DNA of 64,000 bases, taken from positions 32,563-96,562 of the forward strand of contig CACBEF010000002.1 of NCBI GenBank assembly GCA_902538225.1, in the 5' to 3' direction. Below, piece by piece: positions 21,281-29,718 of the stretch. The notes under the pieces are model-generated. The model saw only the letters and a program-made list of their open reading frames with translations, was not told the DNA's origin and made no database searches. Position numbers and translations under genes: made by a program. Numbering within the stretch: position 1 is the stretch's first letter; every line of letters starts with the position of its first letter. Source of the DNA: an uncultured Prochlorococcus sp. GTDB lineage: Bacteria > Cyanobacteriota > Cyanobacteriia > PCC-6307 > Cyanobiaceae.

Positions 21281-23503
21281 TTATGTTAATTCTAAATCAA
21301 TTTGATATTTAAGAATATCGACTTTTATTATTTTTACTTCTATTGCATCTCCAACTTTATATGATTTTTTAGATTTTCTTCCAATCAATAGATTTTGCCT
21401 TGACCTATATTCATACCAATCATTATTAAGAGTGCTTACGTGTACTAAACCCTCTACATTTAGTTCTGATATCTCAACAAAGAAACCATAAGTTTGCACT
21501 GATAAAATAAAACCACTATAAATATTACCTAGTAATTTTTCTGCTTTTCTTACTTTTTTTAAATTTATCATATTAGATTTATATTGGTTAACTTTGTACT
21601 TGAATTCATTAAGTTTATCTATCGCAAACTTGTTAAATAATATTTCTATATTTTTTGAAATTGATGAATTAAATATATCCCAATTTACTAATTCTAATGA
21701 ATTACTCTCAGATATATTAATTTCATTTAAATTATTTTTCTTTGATTTCTTACCATTTATTATCATATTAAAAATACAGTACTGATTTAAAAGATTTGTG
21801 AAGTCAAATCCAGGAATTGTCCATGGAGAAATAAATAATTTATCTGATTCATCATTATCAGGATCTTCAGATATCAACCTTATTTCATTATCCTTAAATT
21901 CATTAATTAGAAGTTTATGTAAGATTCTTTTTTTATTATCGTCGTCACATAATTTAATTACTTGACTAAATGTCAAATTGCCATCTTCATTAAGTTCTAC
22001 ATCATTATCAATAAATTCTGAGTATTTGATAATTTCATTAGCATTAACGTAATCTATTCCATTTGAGATGTATCCTGCACTTTTTAAGCCATATTGATTT
22101 GAATGTTTGAACCATATTAAATTAGCTTCATATAGTATTGGTGAAAGGTAAGTTTGGCAATCTTCTTTATTTAATGATTCAAAATATCCTTTTGAATATT
22201 CAGCTGGATTGTGAATAAAAAATTCTTCTAATGCTTCAATCTTATTCAGTGGCGCAGGAATTTCCACCTTACCCTCCAAAAGATGGTTTTCTCTGAATGA
22301 ACATGAAATTTCAAGTATTTTATCTATATCGTCGACATATTCCTTTATAGGTTTTAATACCCGAGAGGTTATTCTTGATTTGCTTTTTCTAGATAGAAGC
22401 GCGTCAGTATGATCACTTCCAACAATAAGAGTGCATTTTACTAAAGTAAGATGAAATGACCAATCAATTATTTCATTATCACTATTTAAATTGACACAGA
22501 GGCTTATTGCTTCATTCTTTTCACCAAATTTAAATTCAGAATCATTTCTTATGGCTTCACCAAGGTAGTTTTGCCAATCATTTAATAATGGTAATGATTC
22601 AAAGCCTTTGAATAATATTTCTAGAGATTTTTTACTATTTAGATCTACTCTTTCTGCAAGATTATTTGTATGTATCCATAATTTAGTATTTTTATTTTTT
22701 CCCTGCTCTATTTGAATCATTGGGAGCATTGGAGAATTATTAGAATTCCAACTTTTGAATAAATAAGAGTTATTATCTGTAAGGTCTATCCTCTCCCTTT
22801 GTTCTATTTTTTTTGATTCAATATGATTTAAATCGTATGATTTAACGATATTGCTTTTAGATAAAACAAAATCTGTATCATAGTCTTCATTATTGTTTAG
22901 ATTTAGTTCTTGTATCACATGACCTAGTCCTTCTTCTTGACCTATTGGGAATCTATCAATCTCAACTTTTACTATATTCTTATTGTCTGGATTGAAAGTA
23001 TATTTTTTATTCTCTTTTGGAAGTTTAATTTTAGAAAGGATCCTATCGTCTATTGGGATTGCATATACATCATTGTTTATTATTTCTACTTTAGAAAGAA
23101 GTATTTGATTTGATCTTTCAAGAATACAATCAACTATTCCTTCAGGTGATCTTCTTCTATATCCCTCTTTTATTATCCTTACTAAAACTTTATCTCCATT
23201 CCATGCATAGTTAAGTAGATTTTCTTTAATGTAGATATCTTCTTTGTTTTTTCCTCTTACAGCAAAGCAATAGCCTTTACTACTACATCTTATTTTGGCG
23301 ACAAGATGATCATTATCCTTTATGCAAGTATATTCATCATTTTCATTTTTATTAATTATTTCAAGTTTTTCTAGAGCTGTTAAAGCAATATCTAATTTAT
23401 CCTTATCAGATTTCTTTGTTATTTTTAATAATCTGCATAATTTCTTATATTCTAACCCTTCTGACTGATTAAGATTATCAATTATTGAAGATGATGTGAA
23501 CAT
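21281..23503 (-). CDS. RNase R-like protein with degenerate RNB site
   Basis: The 740-aa protein has the layout of RNase II/R: an N-terminal winged-helix region (1-60), a cold-shock-like domain (about 66-135), an RNB-like middle (about 236-640) and a C-terminal S1 domain (about 659-738, GFFVEISELNVEGLVHVSTL). The RNB active site is missing: the Asp cluster expected near residues 237-255 reads RERIDLTDNNSYLF, and the SPxRRYxDLxxHR segment is replaced by SPWTIPGFDFTNLLNQY at 560-576. It therefore looks nuclease-dead but still able to bind RNA. I recall marine cyanobacterial homologues labelled Zam (acetazolamide resistance). Intact length and composition argue against a pseudogene. Confidence 0.8.
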   Translation of the reverse strand: MFTSSSIIDNLNQSEGLEYKKLCRLLKITKKSDKDKLDIALTALEKLEIINKNENDEYTCIKDNDHLVAKIRCSSKGYCFAVRGKNKEDIYIKENLLNYAWNGDKVLVRIIKEGYRRRSPEGIVDCILERSNQILLSKVEIINNDVYAIPIDDRILSKIKLPKENKKYTFNPDNKNIVKVEIDRFPIGQEEGLGHVIQELNLNNNEDYDTDFVLSKSNIVKSYDLNHIESKKIEQRERIDLTDNNSYLFKSWNSNNSPMLPMIQIEQGKNKNTKLWIHTNNLAERVDLNSKKSLEILFKGFESLPLLNDWQNYLGEAIRNDSEFKFGEKNEAISLCVNLNSDNEIIDWSFHLTLVKCTLIVGSDHTDALLSRKSKSRITSRVLKPIKEYVDDIDKILEISCSFRENHLLEGKVEIPAPLNKIEALEEFFIHNPAEYSKGYFESLNKEDCQTYLSPILYEANLIWFKHSNQYGLKSAGYISNGIDYVNANEIIKYSEFIDNDVELNEDGNLTFSQVIKLCDDDNKKRILHKLLINEFKDNEIRLISEDPDNDESDKLFISPWTIPGFDFTNLLNQYCIFNMIINGKKSKKNNLNEINISESNSLELVNWDIFNSSISKNIEILFNKFAIDKLNEFKYKVNQYKSNMINLKKVRKAEKLLGNIYSGFILSVQTYGFFVEISELNVEGLVHVSTLNNDWYEYRSRQNLLIGRKSKKSYKVGDAIEVKIIKVDILKYQIDLELT

Positions 23504-23575
23504 GATCTAAATGAAATTATAAATTAATTTAGGGGTATACACTTCATTATTACACCTTATTATCCAAGCTTAAAA

Positions 23576-23887
23576 CTAATTATTTTCTTTCTCTTCTTTT
23601 TCTTCTTTTTCGATGGTGAAAGAATTGATAAAAAGCCTTATACCAATTATGAAAAATGTAATGGACGCAATTGACTTAAGAACTACTTCGGGTAAAAAAC
23701 TTGAAATAGAACCACCTGTTAAAGCTCCTAGTAAACTTGCAAAAACAAGTGCTGAAGATGATCCTAGAAAAACTGCTAATGGTTTATTTGAAGTGCCACT
23801 TATAGTTAAAGTAGCTAGTTGAGTTTTGTCACCTAATTCAGCTATGAAAACGGTTAAAAATGTTGATAGTAATAAACTTAAAACCAT
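23576..23887 (-). CDS. Half-size UPF0016/GDT1 transporter, copy 2
   Basis: A 103-aa protein with three hydrophobic helices and the family signature ELGDKTQLATL at residues 17-27. UPF0016 proteins (TMEM165, GDT1, cyanobacterial Mnx) export Mn2+ or Ca2+ and normally carry two such repeats in one chain. Here each repeat is its own gene: the ATG abuts the stop of the other half, so the two are made side by side and presumably dimerise. The tail after the last helix is a run of Glu and Lys. Confidence 0.88.
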   Translation of the reverse strand: MVLSLLLSTFLTVFIAELGDKTQLATLTISGTSNKPLAVFLGSSSALVFASLLGALTGGSISSFLPEVVLKSIASITFFIIGIRLFINSFTIEKEEKEEKENN

Positions 23888-24214
23888 TTATAAATAATTT
23901 TTGAATGTTTCATAAGCTAAAAATATACTTATCAATATCATTAAAGTACCAGTAGATAAAGCAAATTTGCTAGGAGATATTTTTTTTGATACCCATTTAC
24001 CAATAAGAACTCCTACTATGCTAGAACTTATTAATGCTAAAGAACTTCCAAGAAAAACAACTATTGGCCTGCCCGATTCAGCAGAAAGCATTAATGTGGC
24101 TATCTGAGTTTTATCGCCAAGTTCAGCAATAAAAATTGTTGTAAAAGTCGTTATAAATATTGAAAAAAAACTTTTTTCTAGATTGTTTTCTTTTTTTTCT
24201 AATTTACTATTCAT
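23888..24214 (-). CDS. Half-size UPF0016/GDT1 transporter, copy 1
   Basis: A 108-aa partner of the preceding entry with a charged N-terminal extension, three hydrophobic segments and the ELGDKTQIATL motif at residues 31-41. The similarity to the 103-aa protein is strongest around the motif and the following SxxPxxVFLGSS stretch. It overlaps the upstream YkgJ-like gene by 4 nt (ATGA), so the three genes form one operon. A role in manganese export across the plasma or thylakoid membrane is inferred from Mnx. Confidence 0.88.
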   Translation of the reverse strand: MNSKLEKKENNLEKSFFSIFITTFTTIFIAELGDKTQIATLMLSAESGRPIVVFLGSSLALISSSIVGVLIGKWVSKKISPSKFALSTGTLMILISIFLAYETFKNYL

Positions 24215-24558
24215 TTTCCTGAAACAGCAATTCTAAAAGTTTTCATCTCTTTACTTTGGTATCCATAATTTGATGAAATATGTTGTTTGCAGCAATCTAT
24301 TAAAAATTTATCACCAGATTTCAAATATCCTTTAAATGAAGTTGAAAATTCACTTACCCGGCAAAAATGTGGTCTGGTTTCATAAATTAAGCATTTTTTA
24401 TTTTCTCTGTCCAGGTTTTTACACCAACCGTCTTTAGCCGTCATCGAATTTATCAAAGCTATATCTTCTTTGCTAAGTTTGTTAGCCAAATCGCTTCTTT
24501 CGTTCAAGTCGAATTTACAACAAGCTCCACAATTTTCTATACATGTCCATGATTTCAT
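24211..24558 (-). CDS. YkgJ-family cysteine-cluster protein
   Basis: A 115-aa protein with the N-terminal cluster Cys6, Cys10, Cys13, Cys14 and further conserved cysteines in WCKNLDRENKKCLIYETRPHFCR, the pattern of the YkgJ Zn/Fe-binding family. No function is established for the family. It overlaps the first UPF0016 gene by 4 nt; the pairing of a metal-binding protein with a Mn/Ca exporter may be meaningful. The start is ATG 24558. Confidence 0.85.
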   Translation of the reverse strand: MKSWTCIENCGACCKFDLNERSDLANKLSKEDIALINSMTAKDGWCKNLDRENKKCLIYETRPHFCRVSEFSTSFKGYLKSGDKFLIDCCKQHISSNYGYQSKEMKTFRIAVSGK

Positions 24559-24639
24559 AATTTAATTCAATCTTGTAACGTATCAGTACAGTTTCGTCAT
24601 TTATTTGTAAAAATAGTATCACAAAACATATTCATTATC

Positions 24640-24717
24640 ATGGCAACACTTATTCCTTTGGCTGTAGTTGCGTTAGCAGGACCAGCAATAATTGCTCTTG
24701 TATTTTACCGTAAATAA
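24640..24717 (+). CDS. Psb30 (Ycf12)-like microprotein
   Basis: A 25-aa one-helix peptide (MATLIPLAVVALAGPAIIAL then VFYRK). The AGP-x-II-x-L core followed by a short basic end is the pattern of the photosystem II subunit Psb30/Ycf12. It is shorter at both ends than the forms I remember, and no ATG, GTG or TTG exists upstream in frame, so the assignment is tentative. It lies divergent from the YkgJ operon and 15 nt before the HAD gene. Confidence 0.55.
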   Translation: MATLIPLAVVALAGPAIIALVFYRK

Positions 24718-24732
24718 AAGAAATTCTTTTTG

Positions 24733-25494
24733 GTGACCTATCTTGAGGGTGTTTATTGGGATTTAGATGGTACCATCGCAAATACTGAATTAGAGGCCCA
24801 TTTACCTGCTTTTAATAATGCTTTTAATGACCTTAATATTGATTGGAATTGGGATACTAATACATATATAAAACTTCTGAAGATAAATGGGGGCAAAAAT
24901 AGGATTGCTTATTACTCTAAATCTAATAATGATAATTTCTCAGAAGATTTAATTCTCAGAATTCATGAAAAAAAGCAGTCTCATTATTTAGAAATTATAA
25001 AAAAAAATTGCGTTAGTTTAAAAACTGGAGTTTTTAGATTAATAAATGAATTACATAGAAAAAAAGTAAGACAATTTATTGTTACTTCAAGTTCAAGAAT
25101 TCAAGTCAATTTACTTGTTGATTATCTTTTTAATGGCTTTAACCCTTTTGAGTTCATTATTTCAAGCGAAGACGTTGAATTAAAGAAACCAAATCCATTA
25201 CCATATTTAAAGGCAATCCAATTAAGTGGTATAAACAAAAACAAATCAATTGTTTTTGAAGACTCCAATCCAGGATTGAAATCATCCTTGGCAGCTAACT
25301 TGCCAACAATTTTTGTTCCTTCAAATATCCCAATTGTTCTTGAGGAAAATATTAAATTAGATTGTATTTTAGACAGTCTTGGTGATCAGAATAATGTGGC
25401 AAATGTCATTAAAGGCCCTAAACTAAAAAAAACATATGTTGACTATAACTTTCTAAGTGATTATTTAATGTCTTTTAGTAATGCAAAAAACTAA
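24733..25494 (+). CDS. HAD hydrolase, CbbY/beta-phosphoglucomutase-like
   Basis: A 253-aa haloacid dehalogenase-family phosphatase. Motif I is WDLDGTIANTE near the N-terminus, motif II is the TSSS segment, the Lys is in ELKKPNPLPY, and motif IV is VFEDSNPGLKS. The cap insertion after motif I places it with CbbY-like enzymes, which in autotrophs dephosphorylate xylulose-1,5-bisphosphate and so protect Rubisco; that specific role is an inference. The start is GTG 24733 (a TTG lies one codon before). It overlaps ycf20 by 14 nt. Confidence 0.85.
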   Translation: MTYLEGVYWDLDGTIANTELEAHLPAFNNAFNDLNIDWNWDTNTYIKLLKINGGKNRIAYYSKSNNDNFSEDLILRIHEKKQSHYLEIIKKNCVSLKTGVFRLINELHRKKVRQFIVTSSSRIQVNLLVDYLFNGFNPFEFIISSEDVELKKPNPLPYLKAIQLSGINKNKSIVFEDSNPGLKSSLAANLPTIFVPSNIPIVLEENIKLDCILDSLGDQNNVANVIKGPKLKKTYVDYNFLSDYLMSFSNAKN

Positions 25495-25807
25495 TTTTTC
25501 AAGAATTAACTACCAGTTAAATAATTTATTTTTTGGTTTTCTAAGTGATACTTGGAGATCAAAATCTATTGGTCTAATTTCTGTTTTGACAGGATATTTT
25601 TTGTTCGCAAATTTTATTACAAAATTTATATCTGAAGGTAAAAATGAGTTGATAATGGTCCCAATAATTATTATTTTTATTGAAATCATTATAAGAATTA
25701 AACCTGCCGCAAGTTCAAAATTTTATTATTTATGGACCGTAGTTGATAAATTAAGAATTGGTGCAATTTATGCCGTTATACTTGAAGCATTTAAATTAGG
25801 ATCTTAA
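25481..25807 (+). CDS. ycf20: Ycf20/DUF565 membrane protein
   Basis: A 108-aa protein with three hydrophobic stretches, the N-terminal NNLFFGFLSDTWR and the later KPAASSKFYYLWTVVDKLRIGAIYA that mark Ycf20 (DUF565), found in cyanobacteria and plastids. In green algae and plants Ycf20 is linked to non-photochemical quenching. The ATG lies inside the end of the HAD gene. It converges on rpmF. Confidence 0.85.
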   Translation: MQKTNFSRINYQLNNLFFGFLSDTWRSKSIGLISVLTGYFLFANFITKFISEGKNELIMVPIIIIFIEIIIRIKPAASSKFYYLWTVVDKLRIGAIYAVILEAFKLGS

Positions 25808-25810
25808 AAG

Positions 25811-25981
25811 CTACTCTTCTTCTTCTTCTTCAATAGGATAAACAAATCCTTGAGCTTTCCCAGTTAAAACTGATTTACCTAAAGATATAGCTTTTTGAGC
25901 TGCTATTGCTGCTTTTCCTTTCCAAACAGCGTGCCTTTGGTTCCTTTTGCTCTTTGATTTTTTCTTCTTTGGTACAGCCAT
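25811..25981 (-). CDS. rpmF: Ribosomal protein L32
   Basis: A 56-aa basic protein starting [20 protein letters not shown], the L32 opening, read from ATG 25981 to the TAG at 25811-25813. The tail is unusually acidic, ending in a run of six Glu after FVYPI, as in cyanobacterial and plastid L32 forms. It lacks the Cys pairs of zinc-binding L32. Confidence 0.93.
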   Translation of the reverse strand: MAVPKKKKSKSKRNQRHAVWKGKAAIAAQKAISLGKSVLTGKAQGFVYPIEEEEEE

Positions 25982-26076
25982 TCTGTTTCTTTATTTCCAT
26001 ATAATAATATAACCTTTAACTGGTTATCTCCAAAACTTTTGAGTATATTTTGTTTATATACGTCAATTTGTTAAAT

Positions 26077-26090
26077 AAGCATATATGCTT
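26077..26090. promoter_or_regulatory. 14-bp palindrome before the FtsH-like gene
   Basis: AAGCATATATGCTT is a perfect palindrome centred about 29 bp before the GTG start at 26113. It lies where an operator or the core promoter would be expected. No homologous copy was noticed elsewhere in the window. Confidence 0.35.
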
Positions 26091-26112
26091 TATTAATCAC
26101 TTATAAAGATTA

Positions 26113-27867
26113 GTGTTCAGATCAAAATTCTCATATTCAGATTCTAAATCAAGTTATTCGGATCTTCTAGAAGATATAGAGACGGGGAAAATAGAATCAA
26201 TATTTTACTATCCAAGGCAGAGAGAAATTGATGTTCTGTATAAAAATGGCGATAAATTTAAAATACCTATCCTTTACAACGATCAATTAATCCTTGAAAA
26301 GGCTACTGAAAATAAGGTAGATCTAACTATTAACAATAGTAGAAAAGAAGCCTCAGCTGCTAATTCATTTGCTTCAATAAGTCTTTTCCTGATTTTCATA
26401 TTAGCTATAGTCTTAATCTTGAGGAGTACATCAAAATTGGCTTCCAGAGCTTTTGGTTTTACCAAAAATCAAGCTAAATTTGTAACTATTGATGATGTAG
26501 AAACGAGATTCGATGATGTAGCTGGCGTCCCTGAAGCCGCTGAGGAATTAAAAGAGGTAATAATATTTTTGAAAGAACCAAAGAAATTTGAAAATCTTGG
26601 AGCAAAAGTTCCTAAGGGAGTTCTTCTAATAGGCCCACCAGGAACAGGTAAAACATTATTAGCTAAAGCAATAGCTGGTGAATCAGGAGTGCCTTTTCTC
26701 TCAATATCGGCATCAGAGTTTGTAGAACTTTTTGTTGGTGTTGGAGCAAGCCGAGTTCGTGATCTGTTCTCTAAGGCTAAGGAAAAATCTCCTTGTATAA
26801 TTTTCATTGATGAAATTGATTCCATTGGTAGGCAAAGAGGGTCTGGGATCGGAGGTGGAAATGACGAAAGAGAACAAACCCTTAATCAGCTTCTAACTGA
26901 ATTAGATGGTTTTGCTGATAATTCTGGGATTATTGTTTTAGCAGCAACAAATAGACCAGATATTTTGGATGCAGCATTATTAAGACCAGGTAGATTTGAT
27001 AGAAAAATTGAAGTAATGCTTCCAGATTTAGATGGAAGAAAAAAAATCCTTTCAGTTCACTCACTTTCCAAACCACTTTCAAGCGAAGTTGACTTAGGAT
27101 ATTGGGCTTCTAGAACAGTTGGATTTTCGGGAGCAGATCTTGCAAACTTGATGAACGAGAGTGCTATTCACTGTGCAAGAGACGAATCTAAATTAATCAG
27201 TGATCTTCATATAGAAAATGCTCTTGATAAAATTACCATTGGCCTGAGAAGTTCATTAATAACTTCTCCTAATATGAAAAAAATTATTGCTTATAACGAA
27301 GTAGGTAGAGCAATTGTATCTGCTGTGAGAAATGGAATTGAATCAGTTGATAAAATTACGATTTTACCAAGATCTGGGTCTATAGGAGGATATACAAAAA
27401 TATGCCCTGACGAAGATGTAATTTCTAGTGGATTGATTTCAAAAAAATTATTATTTTCAAAAATTGAAATTGCTCTAGCTGGAAGAGCAGCAGAAACGAT
27501 AGTTTTTGGTGAAGGTGAAATTACACAATGCTCCATAAATGATATCTCTTATGCGACAAATATCGTAAGGGAAATGGTTACAAAATATGGATTTTCAATT
27601 ATTGGTCCAATTTCAATGGATTCTGATAATAATGAAATGTATTTAGGAGATGGATTATTTAGAAGAAAGCCTCTCATAGCAGAAAATACCAGTTCTAGAA
27701 TAGATAATGAAATCATAAATATTTCTAAAATTTCATTAAATAATTCAATAAAAATATTGAAAAAAAATAGAGTCTTACTTGATAAATTAGTTGATATACT
27801 TTTAAATCAAGAAACTATAGATAAAAAAGTTTTTAAATTAACAACTTCTAAAATGTTGAAAGTTTGA
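26113..27867 (+). CDS. FtsH-like AAA protein without the protease motif
   Basis: A 584-aa FtsH homologue with a complete ATPase: Walker A GPPGTGKT at 174-181, Walker [12 protein letters not shown], and the second region of homology [10 protein letters not shown]. The protease zinc motif HEXXH is changed to Asn395-Glu396-Val397-Gly398-Arg399, so both zinc histidines are gone; the Glu and the distal Asp477 remain. This is the pattern of plant FtsHi pseudoproteases. It also has a single membrane segment (about 85-103) where most FtsH proteins have two. The start is GTG 26113. The frame is intact over its whole length, so it appears to be kept as an unfoldase or as a partner of active FtsH subunits. 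Confidence 0.9.
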   Translation: MFRSKFSYSDSKSSYSDLLEDIETGKIESIFYYPRQREIDVLYKNGDKFKIPILYNDQLILEKATENKVDLTINNSRKEASAANSFASISLFLIFILAIVLILRSTSKLASRAFGFTKNQAKFVTIDDVETRFDDVAGVPEAAEELKEVIIFLKEPKKFENLGAKVPKGVLLIGPPGTGKTLLAKAIAGESGVPFLSISASEFVELFVGVGASRVRDLFSKAKEKSPCIIFIDEIDSIGRQRGSGIGGGNDEREQTLNQLLTELDGFADNSGIIVLAATNRPDILDAALLRPGRFDRKIEVMLPDLDGRKKILSVHSLSKPLSSEVDLGYWASRTVGFSGADLANLMNESAIHCARDESKLISDLHIENALDKITIGLRSSLITSPNMKKIIAYNEVGRAIVSAVRNGIESVDKITILPRSGSIGGYTKICPDEDVISSGLISKKLLFSKIEIALAGRAAETIVFGEGEITQCSINDISYATNIVREMVTKYGFSIIGPISMDSDNNEMYLGDGLFRRKPLIAENTSSRIDNEIINISKISLNNSIKILKKNRVLLDKLVDILLNQETIDKKVFKLTTSKMLKV

Positions 27868-27986
27868 TTTAATTGCTATAAATTAAAAAAAATATTTTCT
27901 TTATAATTAAAAACAATACAACAAAGTTATTAGTTACACTTTCATTTTTACTTATTCTTCCATTTGTACAAAAACAATGGTTAAAT

Positions 27987-28652
27987 TTGTATTCACTCAA
28001 TATTAATGATATTTCCTTTTATTCAATCCTTTATTATTTGAGCGGTGCAATATGCCCATTTTTGGTGTATGTAAACTCATTAAAAAACTATACATACTAT
28101 AATTTTACTAAGGATAAAATCCATAATATAAAAATAATTAAAGGAAAAAGATTATTATTCTTAGTAGCAATAAATTTAATATTTCTCTCTTACTTAATAG
28201 CTGAATATATATATATAAATTTTGATCTTATATTTAATTTATTTCTTGAAGGAATTAATGTACCGAAACCGGATATTCCACAGTTAAGTTTTTTCATATT
28301 TTTAATTTCTATCCTATTAATTTTTAGGAAATCTAGGTTTCTGTTAAAAAAAATAATATTGGTAAATTTTATTTTGATTTCTCTCTATCTTTGGCATCTT
28401 CAAATTAATTATATTAGTGTTGATGATCAGTTTCATATTTATAGATATTTTGGTTTGAATGACTTAAATTTAATTAATCTTTTTATCCTAGTCGCAATAG
28501 AAATTTCTTTTTATACGTGGTCATTCTTATCATATAAAACTAATTTGAGCGATTGGATAGTGCCCAAACCTCAAAAAGGGGATGTTATCCCCTTTTTGAA
28601 TATATTTATTTTTTATTTTTTTATAATTATTTACTACTCAATACTTACTTAA
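27987..28652 (+). CDS. Multi-span membrane protein, unknown
   Basis: A 221-aa protein with about six hydrophobic segments and a conserved-looking centre (GINVPKPDIPQL), otherwise not recognised. TTG 27987 is the first standard start, but the frame is open back to 27882, directly after a TAA, and that extension encodes a basic opening and a further hydrophobic segment (LLVTLSFLLILPFV), so the true start may be a near-cognate ATT at 27882, 27894 or 27906. The gene follows the FtsH-like gene and carries a terminator-like hairpin 54 nt before its stop. Confidence 0.7.
   Translation: MYSLNINDISFYSILYYLSGAICPFLVYVNSLKNYTYYNFTKDKIHNIKIIKGKRLLFLVAINLIFLSYLIAEYIYINFDLIFNLFLEGINVPKPDIPQLSFFIFLISILLIFRKSRFLLKKIILVNFILISLYLWHLQINYISVDDQFHIYRYFGLNDLNLINLFILVAIEISFYTWSFLSYKTNLSDWIVPKPQKGDVIPFLNIFIFYFFIIIYYSILT
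28571..28599. terminator. Bidirectional intrinsic terminator inside a CDS
   Basis: A perfect 13-bp stem (TCAAAAAGGGGAT / ATCCCCTTTTTGA) with a 3-nt GTT loop. Each strand ends in TTTTTG after a GC core, so it can stop transcription in both directions. It is about 70 nt beyond the peroxiredoxin stop, where that gene's terminator is expected, but it lies within the last codons of the facing membrane-protein gene. Confidence 0.75.
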
Positions 28653-28667
28653 ATATTTCTAATTCTT

Positions 28668-29252
28668 CTATAGCGCAGAAAAATATTCCTTACTACCTTT
28701 GGGGTCCTCTAACATTGTTTTCTCTCCTGGAGTCCAGTTTGCTGGACATACTTCATCGGGGTTTGCCGCAACGTATTGATAACCTTGAAGAATCCTTAGC
28801 GTTTCATCAACATTTCTACCTACAGGAGCCTTGTTAACAGTCGTATGCATAACTATTCCTTCGGGATTGATAAGAAATAAACCTCTATCAGCCTCCCCAT
28901 CATCATTTAGAACATTGTACGCCTGGCAAATTTCTCTTTTTAAGTCAGAAACTAACGGATAGTTAATATCACCAATACCACCTTCATTTCTTGGGGTTTG
29001 TATCCAAGCCAAATGACAGTGTTTGCTATCAACTGATACCCCAAGTATTTCCGTATTAAGTGCCGAGAAATCTTGGTATCTATCACTAAATGCTGTGATT
29101 TCAGTTGGACATACAAATGTAAAGTCTAGTGGATAAAAGAATAGAACAACCCATTTACCTCTTAGACCTGAAAGTGTAATCTCCTTAAACTCTTGATCAT
29201 ATACTGCTGTAGCACTAAAGTCTGGTGCTTCTTGGCCAACTCTTAAGCTCAT
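28668..29252 (-). CDS. 2-Cys peroxiredoxin
   Basis: A typical 2-Cys thiol peroxidase of the AhpC/Prx1 group, 194 aa. The peroxidatic Cys48 is in FTFVCPTE and the resolving Cys169 in DEVCPANW; the GGIGxxxYPL and C-terminal YF segments are those that make the enzyme sensitive to over-oxidation in other species. In cyanobacteria it takes electrons from thioredoxins to reduce H2O2 and alkyl hydroperoxides. The start is ATG 29252. Confidence 0.95.
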   Translation of the reverse strand: MSLRVGQEAPDFSATAVYDQEFKEITLSGLRGKWVVLFFYPLDFTFVCPTEITAFSDRYQDFSALNTEILGVSVDSKHCHLAWIQTPRNEGGIGDINYPLVSDLKREICQAYNVLNDDGEADRGLFLINPEGIVMHTTVNKAPVGRNVDETLRILQGYQYVAANPDEVCPANWTPGEKTMLEDPKGSKEYFSAL

Positions 29253-29283
29253 GAATAAATTTGTCCTTATTTAAATTATGTAT

Positions 29284-29311
29284 GGTCTGAATGACCGTAA
29301 TAGGTATTATA
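29284..29311 (-). promoter_or_regulatory. Candidate peroxiredoxin promoter and small palindrome
   Basis: Reading leftward, TATAAT at 29311-29306 is followed by GGTC-N5-GACC at 29296-29284, between the -10 box and the ATG at 29252. The short palindrome sits around the expected transcription start. No -35 box is clear. Confidence 0.35.
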
Positions 29312-29351
29312 ATTTTATTAATAATGAATTAGCAAGTTTTTTTTTAATTCA

Positions 29352-29477
29352 ATGAAATGGCACTATTCCTTTACTAGGAAATTTACAATTTTGAATCACA
29401 ATAAACTTTTAAAAAATCTCAAAAAGGAGTTAATTAAATATCCCATTAACAGGCTTGACAATAAAAATTCGAATTAA
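29352..29477 (+). CDS. 41-aa basic small protein
   Basis: ATG 29352 to TAA 29477 encodes a Lys/Asn-rich peptide opening MKWHYSFTRKFTILNH with an amphipathic stretch (KLLKNLKKELIKYP). Not recognised. It is the only open frame in this gap on the plus strand, but in DNA this AT-rich a 41-codon frame can occur by chance. Confidence 0.35.
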   Translation: MKWHYSFTRKFTILNHNKLLKNLKKELIKYPINRLDNKNSN

Positions 29478-29555
29478 AAGAAATTTTATTTTATTTAAGA
29501 TTCCTTAAAATCTAACTCCCTATAATTAGAGATATTCTTTTTAATATTTTTAATT

Positions 29556-29714
29556 ATGGCTAAATATATAGAAAGACTAAAGGAAAAAGTTAAAATAAAA
29601 AAATTTGATTCTAATCAGCCAATTGGAGCTTGGATTTTCGTTGTAATTTTGAATATAGTTGGATTTGCAGGTTATTTTTACTTAAAGGTAAATCATATAC
29701 AACTAGGTAGTTAA
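29556..29714 (+). CDS. 52-aa single-helix membrane protein
   Basis: A basic N-terminal stretch (KYIERLKEKVKIKKF) precedes QPIGAWIFVVILNIVGFAGYFYL, one membrane helix at about residues 22-43, and a short tail. The charge arrangement implies a cytoplasmic N-terminus. Not recognised; the sequence looks coded. It converges on the next gene with 4 nt between the stops. Confidence 0.65.
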   Translation: MAKYIERLKEKVKIKKFDSNQPIGAWIFVVILNIVGFAGYFYLKVNHIQLGS

Positions 29715-29718
29715 AAAC

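Noticed and set aside
28553..28837. 94-codon plus-strand frame across the peroxiredoxin end
   Set aside because: It runs antisense to conserved peroxiredoxin residues and through the terminator hairpin; its protein has no recognisable pattern.
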